Shown: piece by piece, positions 1 through 6,581 of the stretch | Layout: the number at the start of each line of letters is the position of its first letter | Position numbering within the stretch: the first letter of the stretch is position 1 | Origin: Methylomonas sp. | GTDB taxonomy: Bacteria; Pseudomonadota; Gammaproteobacteria; Methylococcales; Methylomonadaceae | Assembly: GCA_026988195.1 (NCBI GenBank) | Contig: JALSLS010000389.1 | Location: 1-9,051, forward strand | Direction: 5' to 3' | Length of the DNA stretch: 9,051 nucleotides | Made by a program: the position numbers and the translations under genes | Notes under the pieces: generated by a model | What the model saw: only the letters and a program-made list of their open reading frames with translations | Database searches by the model: none | Told to the model about the DNA's origin: nothing

Positions 1-291
1 GCATAATGCCCTTTGGGTAAATGCAAATCTGTTCCAGACAGATTTGTGCCGAGATCCAGAACCCAAGGATGGGGTGATTGTATAATCAAGTATAAGCTAA
101 TTATCCAGGTCGTATGTCCCTATACACTGGATACCTGCAATCCCTGCTGGTATGACGTGGACCTAGTGTGTTATATACGGCTGAAGCTCATGGGTAATTG
201 GTATAGGAGCGAGGATTTAATAATACCCGAAAGACAAGTCAGACTTGGGTGTTATTAAACCCTCGTTCCATAGTGTTTCAGCAATAGTATT
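1..291. other. non-coding stretch with several nested inverted repeats
   Basis: No convincing gene is visible here. An open frame at 13-258 on the plus strand has a composition unlike a protein domain and is read across the repeats. The sequence is unusually rich in paired segments: 24-32 with 38-46 (perfect 9-bp stem, 5-nt loop), 10-18 with 61-68 enclosing the first stem, 102-108 with 127-133, 131-139 with 145-153 (5 bp, a T-T mismatch, 3 bp, 5-nt loop), and a long stem at 206-269. Positions 119-125 can also pair with 201-207. Such a density of stems suggests a structured RNA or the end of a mobile element. I do not recognise a family, and both strands remain possible. Confidence 0.5.
206..269. 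repeat. long imperfect hairpin, 23-bp arms
   Basis: Arms 206-228 and 247-269 are complementary over 23 positions with only two or three wobbles or mismatches, around an 18-nt loop that itself contains a small palindrome (AAGTCAGACTT, 236-246 region). It begins about 22 bases beyond the stop of the minus-strand sulfotransferase gene, so it could act as a terminator or 3'-end stabiliser for that transcript. It lacks a following T tract on either strand, which argues against a standard intrinsic terminator. It may instead be part of a structured RNA with the repeats to its left. Confidence 0.6.
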
Positions 292-1251
292 CTAGTCTTG
301 CTCAGAAGCTTGGGCTGCAATATGTGAGAACTTTATAGGGCTAAATAATTTCAGGACTCTTTTTCTAGACTCTTCATCAATCAATGAATCATTTGCGTAA
401 TTCTCAAGAATCCCATTGATTTTTTTTAAATGGGGCATCAAAAGCGCTTTGTCTTTTGCTTTAATATCATAATAGTTTATCGTTCTTAGTAACTCTATCG
501 AAGCAGCATTTAAGCTTTTATTTTCTCTTGGAGTTGGGTTGTCGTGGGGAGTTGCTAGTCCTAATTTCTGAATCACTTCGTGTACCACATCACCTTGGTA
601 TTTAAAGACTGAAACATTATTTTTACCAAACAAGGTTTGGCACTCGGTGACAAACCCTTGGTAGTTTAAATGTTGAGAAAACCATTCGATATTTAACATT
701 TCAGCAAAAGATAAGTCTTTACCATAACAAGGGTTGCTTGCAACTTGTGGGTTGCGAATACATTGTTTGTAATAGCTTTCAATAAACTCAAGAGGCTCAC
801 GAAACCATACCCACACTTCAATATCGAAGAGCTTACTCAACGTAGATAAAATATCTTTTGATGGGTCAGGAAAATCCCACCAGTAGTTATAAATACCTTC
901 AGATGACAGGATAATGGTGTGAGTGTTTTTTTTAACTTGCGAAATTATATTTTTAAAGTTTTCTAGGAAGCTCTCCAAGTTTGTGGTGACTAAGTTCTTC
1001 TCAAACCATTGGTGTTTTGGTGCGCTGGAATTTTGTATTTTGTCAAGATTATGAGGATAAAGAATTCCTTTTCCTCTAAGTTTCCCTTGTTTTTTATTTA
1101 GATAGGTTTGTAAGCTCGTGGTGCCTGTTTTTGGGGTGCCAGCATGAATGATTAGCTTTAGTTTTTGTACTTTTAGTTGCTCTAATGATTGTTCAAATGG
1201 TTTTAATAGCTCAGCCAATTCGTTGGCAAAGTGAATGTTTGACTTGTCCAT
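292..1251 (-). CDS. PAPS-dependent sulfotransferase family protein
   Basis: This 319-residue cytosolic protein is predicted to move a sulfuryl group from PAPS to an acceptor hydroxyl or amine. The PAPS 5'-phosphosulfate loop is at residues 36-51 (HAGTPKTGTTSLQTYL, with K41), and the 3'-phosphate-binding segment is at 148-163 (VWFREPLEFIESYYKQ, with R151 and S159). An SSEG motif lies at 116-119. Length fits the family. The first 30 residues are helical and charged, and there is no signal peptide or membrane segment. The ATG at 1251 lacks a strong Shine-Dalgarno sequence but precedes the conserved domain by a sensible distance. It is the last gene of the minus-strand series, 205 nt after the AlkB-type gene, so cotranscription is uncertain. 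The acceptor cannot be read from sequence; the context suggests sulfation of the product modified by the upstream enzymes. Confidence 0.85.
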   Translation of the reverse strand: MDKSNIHFANELAELLKPFEQSLEQLKVQKLKLIIHAGTPKTGTTSLQTYLNKKQGKLRGKGILYPHNLDKIQNSSAPKHQWFEKNLVTTNLESFLENFKNIISQVKKNTHTIILSSEGIYNYWWDFPDPSKDILSTLSKLFDIEVWVWFREPLEFIESYYKQCIRNPQVASNPCYGKDLSFAEMLNIEWFSQHLNYQGFVTECQTLFGKNNVSVFKYQGDVVHEVIQKLGLATPHDNPTPRENKSLNAASIELLRTINYYDIKAKDKALLMPHLKKINGILENYANDSLIDEESRKRVLKLFSPIKFSHIAAQASEQD

Positions 1252-1276
1252 TTCAGTATATAAAATCTCTAAAAAG

Positions 1277-1306
1277 AAGTTAAATAAAAGGGTAACTCCT
1301 CACCCT
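1277..1306 (-). terminator. weak possible terminator between AlkB-type and sulfotransferase genes
   Basis: On the minus strand a 5-bp stem (AGGGT at 1306-1302 pairing with ACCCT at 1293-1289, 8-nt loop) is followed by a T-rich run, TTTATTTAACTT. The stem is short and the T run is interrupted, so this is at best an inefficient terminator after the AlkB-type gene. It lies only 38 nt before the sulfotransferase start. The rest of the 1252-1456 gap has a palindrome ACTAGCTAGT at 1356-1365 and a small CCTAC/GTAGG hairpin at 1390-1405, with no obvious ORF. Confidence 0.2.
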
Positions 1307-1456
1307 ATAAAAAGTAACTGTCGCTGTTAGGAATGTGAACGAAATAACTTGAGCAACTAGCTAGTCTTTTTGTCTACACTTCTGTGTTGCCTACATGGGG
1401 GTAGGTAAGTAGAGTAATGCAGGAGCAATTGCCGTGGGGAGTATAACAAGCTGCCT

Positions 1457-2491
1457 TTATAATACTGGCTCTTTTAAAATAGCAGTTGAAACTCGTTGAT
1501 ACGATTCATTATTTAATTTTACCCAAAGATTAGTCACAAAGTAACCATAAGGCATCTTTGGGCCAAGTTCTGAATAAGGCGTGTTGTAAAATGGGCTGCT
1601 TGCATTTTGATGGTGACTGATGTGATTTGATAACCCAATCAAAGCATATTCGGTAAAGCTAGATTGGTTAACCCAAGCCAAGGAATTTGTAGCCTTGCCA
1701 TGTTCTAGCCCCCAATGTTGATAATAATTAATGGTCTCTAATAAACGCACAGCAGACAAGGATTGATATGAAAAAATAAAGGCTGCTGCCCAACCAAAAG
1801 TGCTAATGATTAATATAACGAGTGTCGCTTCAATCAATAGTCCTTGCAATACTGAGTTAGCAAATAAATTACTCGAGTGTATCTGGTGTAATCGATTTAA
1901 TTCAAAATTCCATGCATATTTAAAATGCTCTTTATAAACTCTTTTCCAATAATGGTTAAAGTTTTCACCTAAACGTGCGGTGGCAATATCTTCAGGAGTC
2001 GCTACGTTTAGGTGATGTCCACGAATATGAGCGATAACAAAATGCTCATAACAGACACTGTATAATAATAATCGTCCCAAAATACGTTTATGTTTTTGGT
2101 TTCGATGTATTAATTCATGAGCGACAATAATGGCTGAGCTGCCTGATGTTGTGCCAACCAGAATTCTCATAACAGCAAGATTAACAATGGAGTTGGCAAC
2201 CTGATTCACAGAGCCCCATTGTAATTGATTCGCATAGATGAGCAATAAGCCAATAATCAAGAACTGCAACAAGCTTAATGTATATAAAAGAGAGTCATAA
2301 AACCAGTCGGCAACGAGGTGCTTTTGTTGGTTTGGGTCGATTTTAGGGCTAAGCCAATCAACTAAAATTAAAAACCAGAGAGGTAATGTCCAAAGCAGAG
2401 CTTCCGCGGTGCCGTGAACTCCTGTCAATAAAAACCAGGCTACGCAACAGGGGAAAAACAAACTGGATAAGTATTTTAGGTGAGTAAACAT
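1457..2491 (-). CDS. AlkB-type integral membrane diiron monooxygenase / hydroxylase
   Basis: This 344-residue inner-membrane protein has the full histidine set of the AlkB branch of the membrane desaturase/hydroxylase superfamily: HELIHR at 125-130, AHIRGHH at 154-160 (with H150 nearby), the AlkB-like signature NYYQHWGLEHG at 255-265, and SNHISHHQNASS at 288-299. Several hydrophobic stretches flank these boxes (about 8-25, 30-46, 66-87, 103-124, 210-245). Relatives insert one oxygen atom into C-H bonds of alkanes or alkyl chains using two irons and rubredoxin electrons; no rubredoxin is visible here. The protein is shorter than typical alkane hydroxylases (roughly 380-410 residues, from memory). 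It lies 31 nt after the HDO gene and is probably cotranscribed, so a tailoring role on a lipid-like product is more likely than alkane catabolism. A desaturase role is not excluded. The start ATG has a poor ribosome-binding site. Confidence 0.82.
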   Translation of the reverse strand: MFTHLKYLSSLFFPCCVAWFLLTGVHGTAEALLWTLPLWFLILVDWLSPKIDPNQQKHLVADWFYDSLLYTLSLLQFLIIGLLLIYANQLQWGSVNQVANSIVNLAVMRILVGTTSGSSAIIVAHELIHRNQKHKRILGRLLLYSVCYEHFVIAHIRGHHLNVATPEDIATARLGENFNHYWKRVYKEHFKYAWNFELNRLHQIHSSNLFANSVLQGLLIEATLVILIISTFGWAAAFIFSYQSLSAVRLLETINYYQHWGLEHGKATNSLAWVNQSSFTEYALIGLSNHISHHQNASSPFYNTPYSELGPKMPYGYFVTNLWVKLNNESYQRVSTAILKEPVL

Positions 2492-2522
2492 TAAAGGCTT
2501 TGTTTGATAAAAGGGATGAAGT

Positions 2523-4634
2523 TCACGTTAATTTATTCATTAAATAATGGACAGGTAATCCGAGTTTAAATCGTTTGCCGACAAATCTTAAGGAGGCATA
2601 ACCGGTATAAATTCGCCGCCAGTGATGGTCTAGTATTATGCGACTGCCAGTGCTTTGTAAAATATCATCCATATAAAGTTGAATCGCTTTTTTTGCCAAA
2701 AAAGTATGGCCTGATGCGTAATTATCAATAGAAATATGAATCTTAGCAATGCTTGAGTCTATCCTCCAATAATCCCACTCATCAACTAAAGTCATATAAT
2801 CTTTGCCTAAACCACTTAATTCAATTGCCATATTTAAACCTAATAATTCTGGCAAAAAAGTTATTGAGAAATGGGACAAGGACAACATATAGACGGGTAA
2901 ATCAAAAGCACTGTTTATAAAGGCAGTATGTTTAATAAATTTTGCACTATGAGCTGGCGGGAGTTGAATAGACAGGCTGTTAAGCAATTGCTGAAATATA
3001 TAGGGGTGGTTTTGTTTAAGTTGCCCATTACCTATTTCATCAGCATAAATTTTAAATAAAATATCACAAATTTCAGGGTTAATAGCTTGTAAATTTAAGC
3101 TATTTTGCAACCAACAACCATCAATTAATATCATCGGAGCAATTTGTTCTATTCCCCAACGATAGGCCTCTTTGGAAATTTTTGGCTTGTTTTGTAAGGG
3201 GTGATAAGCTTTTATTTCTCGTTGATAAATCGATTCTATATAAAGATCAAATTGTTGGTGGGAATAATGTTTAAAAGGTAATCTAGTGAACAAGCTACAA
3301 GCTTGAAGAAGTTTACCAGCTTTATTTTTGGCTGTTGCTAGGCTTTCGGGAAATAAATCTGCATTGAGCAAGTGATAATAAAGCTCTCGGTTGTTTGGTG
3401 TTACCTGATTTTTTGATGCTTTAATTGTAATGGGGGCTGATATATTAGCCTCGGATGGCGGGGTTAAAGTTATCTCTCCTATATCACTTTTCAACCAATC
3501 CAATACAATATTTTGTTCCGATTTATCAAGCACACCAAACATAGGGCCTTTAAAAGAAAATAATTTTAACAAACGACTGTTAGCAGGCTGTTTATCTATA
3601 TAGTTTGATTGTTTTAAGGCCTGTAAAAATGATTGACTATTCTCTGGCATTCCTGCAAACCATTTATCTAAAGATTGCCCATTTAGCTGAATTTTTTGGT
3701 GATGCCCAATAGCAGCAAAAGCTTTTTTCTGAAAAAGTTCAGCAACGGCTTGTTGAGGGGATAATGCTTTTCCTAAACTCTTCTCAAACGCATCTCTGCA
3801 ATCTTGCATTTGCTGTTGATAAAGCCAAAAACCATTTTGTATCCGTTGCCATAAAACTTGCTGTTGTTGGGGGAATAAATTGAGATAATCCTCTATACAG
3901 TCATATAAAGGTTGTAATTGATTATTGACTCGTTGATGACGGTGTTTAAAAAAAGAGCAGGGGAGTTGATGGGTACTAAAACAGGTTTCAATCAGTGTCG
4001 GCATTTGGCAATAGGCCAATGTAAAACCCAGAATCTCGGCAAATAGTACTCTGGGAAATTGTGCTAAAGCAAGTTGAGTGGAGGCAAAGGTAAACATCTC
4101 AGGTATTAACTCTGCCTGTTGACTATAAGCATAACTATGTAAAGCCGGTATTTTGATGCCGATTGATAAAAGCAGTGAATGACAATGGTTCTGTAAATTT
4201 AAATTATCCTGCTCGCCCTGGGTAAAATGTAAGTAAATTGAGGTGAGTTGTGTTGCGGTAATTGTTTGGCTGCTAGAAATTTGGAGTGTATTTTGTAACC
4301 AGTACGGCTGTGTTAATAGAATAGAGGCTGTTTGCTTAACACATTGACGCTGGTTTTCTACGGTTTGCAATGGTTTAGTTAAAGGAGAGATTTTAGCGAC
4401 TTTTAAGGATAACAGATTTTCTTGGGTATAGCCTTGAATACTAAGTGGCGAATAAACTTGTCTTGCTTGCTTTAGTCTAAAAGTGATAAAACCATGAGCT
4501 AATGATATTAGCTCTGCAGTTTTTTCAGGGTAATTTAGTTGGTAAAATAACTCCCGACTCTTTATTTCTGGAATAGCTTTATCAGTGGACTGTATGCTCA
4601 GCATGGGGCTAAAAGCATAATCTGAATTATTCAT
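2523..4634 (-). CDS. two-domain haem-oxygenase-like diiron (HDO) oxidase, N-half degenerate
   Basis: The C-terminal half (about 410-660) reads as an iron-containing redox enzyme of the haem-oxygenase-like diiron oxidase type (UndA/SznF/BesC superfamily). Visible candidate ligands are E467, E533-x9-H543 within YADEIGNGQLKQNHP, E596 in LPELLG, and H633, D637 and H643 within KIHISIDNYASGHT. The N-terminal half (about 25-250) repeats the same landmarks: RELFYQL at 27-33 versus RELYYHL at 416-422, YWLQN at 111-115 versus CWLQN at 507-511, and AEILG at 199-203 versus PELLG at 595-599. Most ligands are lost there: T51, F137, L147, R235 and Q241 occupy the aligned positions, while E200 and H231 remain. 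A Gln-rich helical linker (about 250-410) joins the halves. Members oxidise amines, amino acids or fatty acids with O2; the substrate here is unknown. There is no signal peptide. The start overlaps the end of the carbamoyltransferase gene by 8 nt, implying translational coupling. Confidence 0.72.
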   Translation of the reverse strand: MNNSDYAFSPMLSIQSTDKAIPEIKSRELFYQLNYPEKTAELISLAHGFITFRLKQARQVYSPLSIQGYTQENLLSLKVAKISPLTKPLQTVENQRQCVKQTASILLTQPYWLQNTLQISSSQTITATQLTSIYLHFTQGEQDNLNLQNHCHSLLLSIGIKIPALHSYAYSQQAELIPEMFTFASTQLALAQFPRVLFAEILGFTLAYCQMPTLIETCFSTHQLPCSFFKHRHQRVNNQLQPLYDCIEDYLNLFPQQQQVLWQRIQNGFWLYQQQMQDCRDAFEKSLGKALSPQQAVAELFQKKAFAAIGHHQKIQLNGQSLDKWFAGMPENSQSFLQALKQSNYIDKQPANSRLLKLFSFKGPMFGVLDKSEQNIVLDWLKSDIGEITLTPPSEANISAPITIKASKNQVTPNNRELYYHLLNADLFPESLATAKNKAGKLLQACSLFTRLPFKHYSHQQFDLYIESIYQREIKAYHPLQNKPKISKEAYRWGIEQIAPMILIDGCWLQNSLNLQAINPEICDILFKIYADEIGNGQLKQNHPYIFQQLLNSLSIQLPPAHSAKFIKHTAFINSAFDLPVYMLSLSHFSITFLPELLGLNMAIELSGLGKDYMTLVDEWDYWRIDSSIAKIHISIDNYASGHTFLAKKAIQLYMDDILQSTGSRIILDHHWRRIYTGYASLRFVGKRFKLGLPVHYLMNKLT

Positions 4635-6387
4635 TTTGTGGCTTACAGATTAAATAATCATTAATGACCAGTGCATCTAAACCTGTGGTTAAAAAAACCG
4701 CAATCGCATCTTCTAGCGAATGAACCAGAGGTTTGCCCATCACATTAAAACTGGTATTTAGCAGCATGGGAATTTGTGTTTGTTGATAAAAATGATTGAT
4801 AAGGGAATAAAAACGCGGATTCCATTGCTGTTTAACTGTTTGCAAACGTCCTGTTCCATCAACATGACAAACAGCCGCTATTCGTTCCCGCATAGTATCT
4901 TTAATGCGCAAAGTTTTATCCATATAAGGCGACTCATGGTAATCTTCAAAAAAATCAGCGGCATAATCATGTAATACCGAAGGCGCAAAAGGGCGAAAAC
5001 TTTCTCTAAATTTAATAGTATGATTAATTTTGTCTTTGGTTGCTGCTTGTCGTGGATCTGCTAAAATGGAACGGTTACCCAAAGCCCTAGCGCCATACTC
5101 AGCACGACCTTGTATCCAGCCTATCAGTTGTCCTTCTGCTAATAACTTTGCGGTCACTTCGCAAACGCTCTCAGGTAAATGTTGAATATTTAAACTACGG
5201 TTGTGCTTTATTAAGTTTTTTACAGCATCATCCGTAATGGTTGAACCTAAATAGGCTGATTGCAGTGGTTTTTCTGCAGAAGTAGTTGAGCTGGGTTTGA
5301 AGGCTGTTGAAGCATAATAAGCCAGCCACGCCGAGCCTAAAGCAGTTCCATCATCGGCAGGTGCGGAGGGAATAAAAACCTGTTCAAAGCCCGTTCGACT
5401 TTTTATCTGCCCATTAAAGGCTGAATTTAACCCACATCCTCCCCCTAAAGTCAGGTTTTTACAGCCGGTTTGTTGCTGTAAATGCTGTAATAATTGAGTC
5501 ATTAACTCAGCAAAAAAATACTGCCCTGTATAGGCTAGGTCCGCCGCTTGTTCAATTGGATTTTGCTTATGGCGTTTAAATTTTTCTAGCTCGGTAATAC
5601 TGGTAAATAAGTCTTTAGAATGATGAAAGCAATCAAATCCCTGGACTGAAATAGTCCTTTTTAATAGTGCGTATAATTCCTGGTTCAATTGACCATAAGG
5701 TGCAAGCCCCATGACTTTCCATTCCTCCCCTTTGAGCCAGTCAAAACCACATAATTCAGTGACTTTCATATAATAAAAACCAATACTGCCTGTGCCTTTA
5801 GTTTCGTAAAGACATTCTATTTTTTGATTTTTAAAATGGTAAAAAGCCATAGAGCCTTTTTCCCCAAAAGAATCAATCACAGCACAAGCTGATTCAGTAA
5901 ATGGACTGCTATAACAGGCAGTTGCAGCATGGGATAGGTGGTGATCGAAATCTGCAAAAGAGACAGCGCAATTGGGGTAATGTTCTGCAATGATACGGGC
6001 TAGATTAAGGCCGCCGCTAGTAATCTTATTACGCTGACTAGCAATCATGTGATGTATCTGGTAATTATTAAGTGGAGAACGTAATTTTTTAATCCCCGTT
6101 TTCATTAGGCCTTCTGCATTTAGACAGCCTAAAGCAGCGATAATATTTTCATATAAGGGGCGTTTTTTACGCCAATTGATAGCAATCACTATTTCATCAG
6201 GGGAAGGGCAGTATTGCTCTAATAAGTCTTTAACCCGAAGTAAAGGGTCTGCCTCACAATTCAATGCACGTTTATTTTGCAAATAGCGTTCGCTTGCTTC
6301 TGCAAATAATACACTCCCCTTGTCATCAAGGATTGCCAAAGCAGGATCATGATAGGTAATGGACAGACCGATATAATATTTTTTCAT
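4627..6387 (-). CDS. O-carbamoyltransferase, NodU/CmcH/TobZ family
   Basis: This 586-residue cytosolic enzyme is predicted to make carbamoyl-adenylate from carbamoyl phosphate and ATP and pass the carbamoyl group to a hydroxyl of a small molecule. The N-terminal Kae1/TsaD-like domain starts at YIGLSITYHDPALAIL (5-20) and holds the metal-binding motif DHHLSHA at 148-154, GGGCGLNSAFNG at 315-326 and PADDGTALGSA at 343-353. The C-terminal domain has GRAEYGARALGNRSILADPR at 427-446, RESFRPFAPS at 461-470, HVDGTGRL at 508-515 and LLNTSFNVMGKPLVHS at 542-557. Length matches family members, and all landmarks are present, so it should be active. The start is supported by GGAG 8 nt upstream of the ATG. 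The gene follows the radical SAM gene, separated by a palindromic mobile element, and overlaps the HDO gene by 8 nt. Characterised relatives tailor antibiotics and Nod factors, which supports a natural-product setting. Confidence 0.92.
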   Translation of the reverse strand: MKKYYIGLSITYHDPALAILDDKGSVLFAEASERYLQNKRALNCEADPLLRVKDLLEQYCPSPDEIVIAINWRKKRPLYENIIAALGCLNAEGLMKTGIKKLRSPLNNYQIHHMIASQRNKITSGGLNLARIIAEHYPNCAVSFADFDHHLSHAATACYSSPFTESACAVIDSFGEKGSMAFYHFKNQKIECLYETKGTGSIGFYYMKVTELCGFDWLKGEEWKVMGLAPYGQLNQELYALLKRTISVQGFDCFHHSKDLFTSITELEKFKRHKQNPIEQAADLAYTGQYFFAELMTQLLQHLQQQTGCKNLTLGGGCGLNSAFNGQIKSRTGFEQVFIPSAPADDGTALGSAWLAYYASTAFKPSSTTSAEKPLQSAYLGSTITDDAVKNLIKHNRSLNIQHLPESVCEVTAKLLAEGQLIGWIQGRAEYGARALGNRSILADPRQAATKDKINHTIKFRESFRPFAPSVLHDYAADFFEDYHESPYMDKTLRIKDTMRERIAAVCHVDGTGRLQTVKQQWNPRFYSLINHFYQQTQIPMLLNTSFNVMGKPLVHSLEDAIAVFLTTGLDALVINDYLICKPQNE

Positions 6388-6421
6388 TCAACTTTCTCCA
6401 CTATGACATCATTCCTTTTAA

Positions 6422-6581
6422 GGAACGTGTATGGAATAACTTCTCGAAATTATAACGTAGGATTTTTGTTTCAGGTGAAATGATCTCATGAGGCGCATAG
6501 CAAGCTACGCAACGAATGAGATCATTCCACCTAGAGCAAAAAGACAAGTTAGAAACCGGGAAGTTGTTTCATGCACGTTCC
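6422..6581. mobile_element. MITE-like palindromic element, copy 1
   Basis: A 160-bp element begins GGAACGTG and ends CACGTTCC, flanked on both sides by TAA (6419-6421 and 6582-6584), which fits a 3-bp target duplication. It differs at only 6 positions from the copy at 8360-8519. It is nearly one long hairpin: the terminal repeats extend imperfectly for about 26 bp, and the centre pairs TGATCTCAT with ATGAGATCA around a smaller TAGC/GCTA stem. No transposase is encoded, so it would be moved in trans. It fills the gap between the carbamoyltransferase and radical SAM genes and overlaps the 3' end of the latter. I do not recognise the parent insertion sequence. Confidence 0.85.
6449..6454 (-). 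promoter_or_regulatory. candidate -10 hexamer inside element copy 1
   Basis: On the minus strand this reads TATAAT, a perfect sigma-70 -10 box, about 60 nt upstream of the carbamoyltransferase ATG and pointing toward it. No good -35 match stands at 17 nt; weak candidates lie in the CACCTGAAAC segment. It may give the carbamoyltransferase-HDO-AlkB segment its own transcription start. Confidence 0.25.

Noticed and set aside
13..258. 81-codon open frame on the plus strand
   Set aside because: It runs across the inverted repeats, has no ribosome-binding site or domain-like pattern, and is Cys/Trp/Tyr-rich in a non-protein-like way.
1..291. Retron msr-msd or group II intron end
   Set aside because: Stem lengths resemble a retron RNA, but no reverse transcriptase is visible and no domain V-like or intron-boundary motif was found; only the unnamed structured stretch is reported.
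4774..4974. 66-codon plus-strand open frame
   Set aside because: It is antisense to conserved C-terminal motifs of the carbamoyltransferase and is a shadow of that gene.
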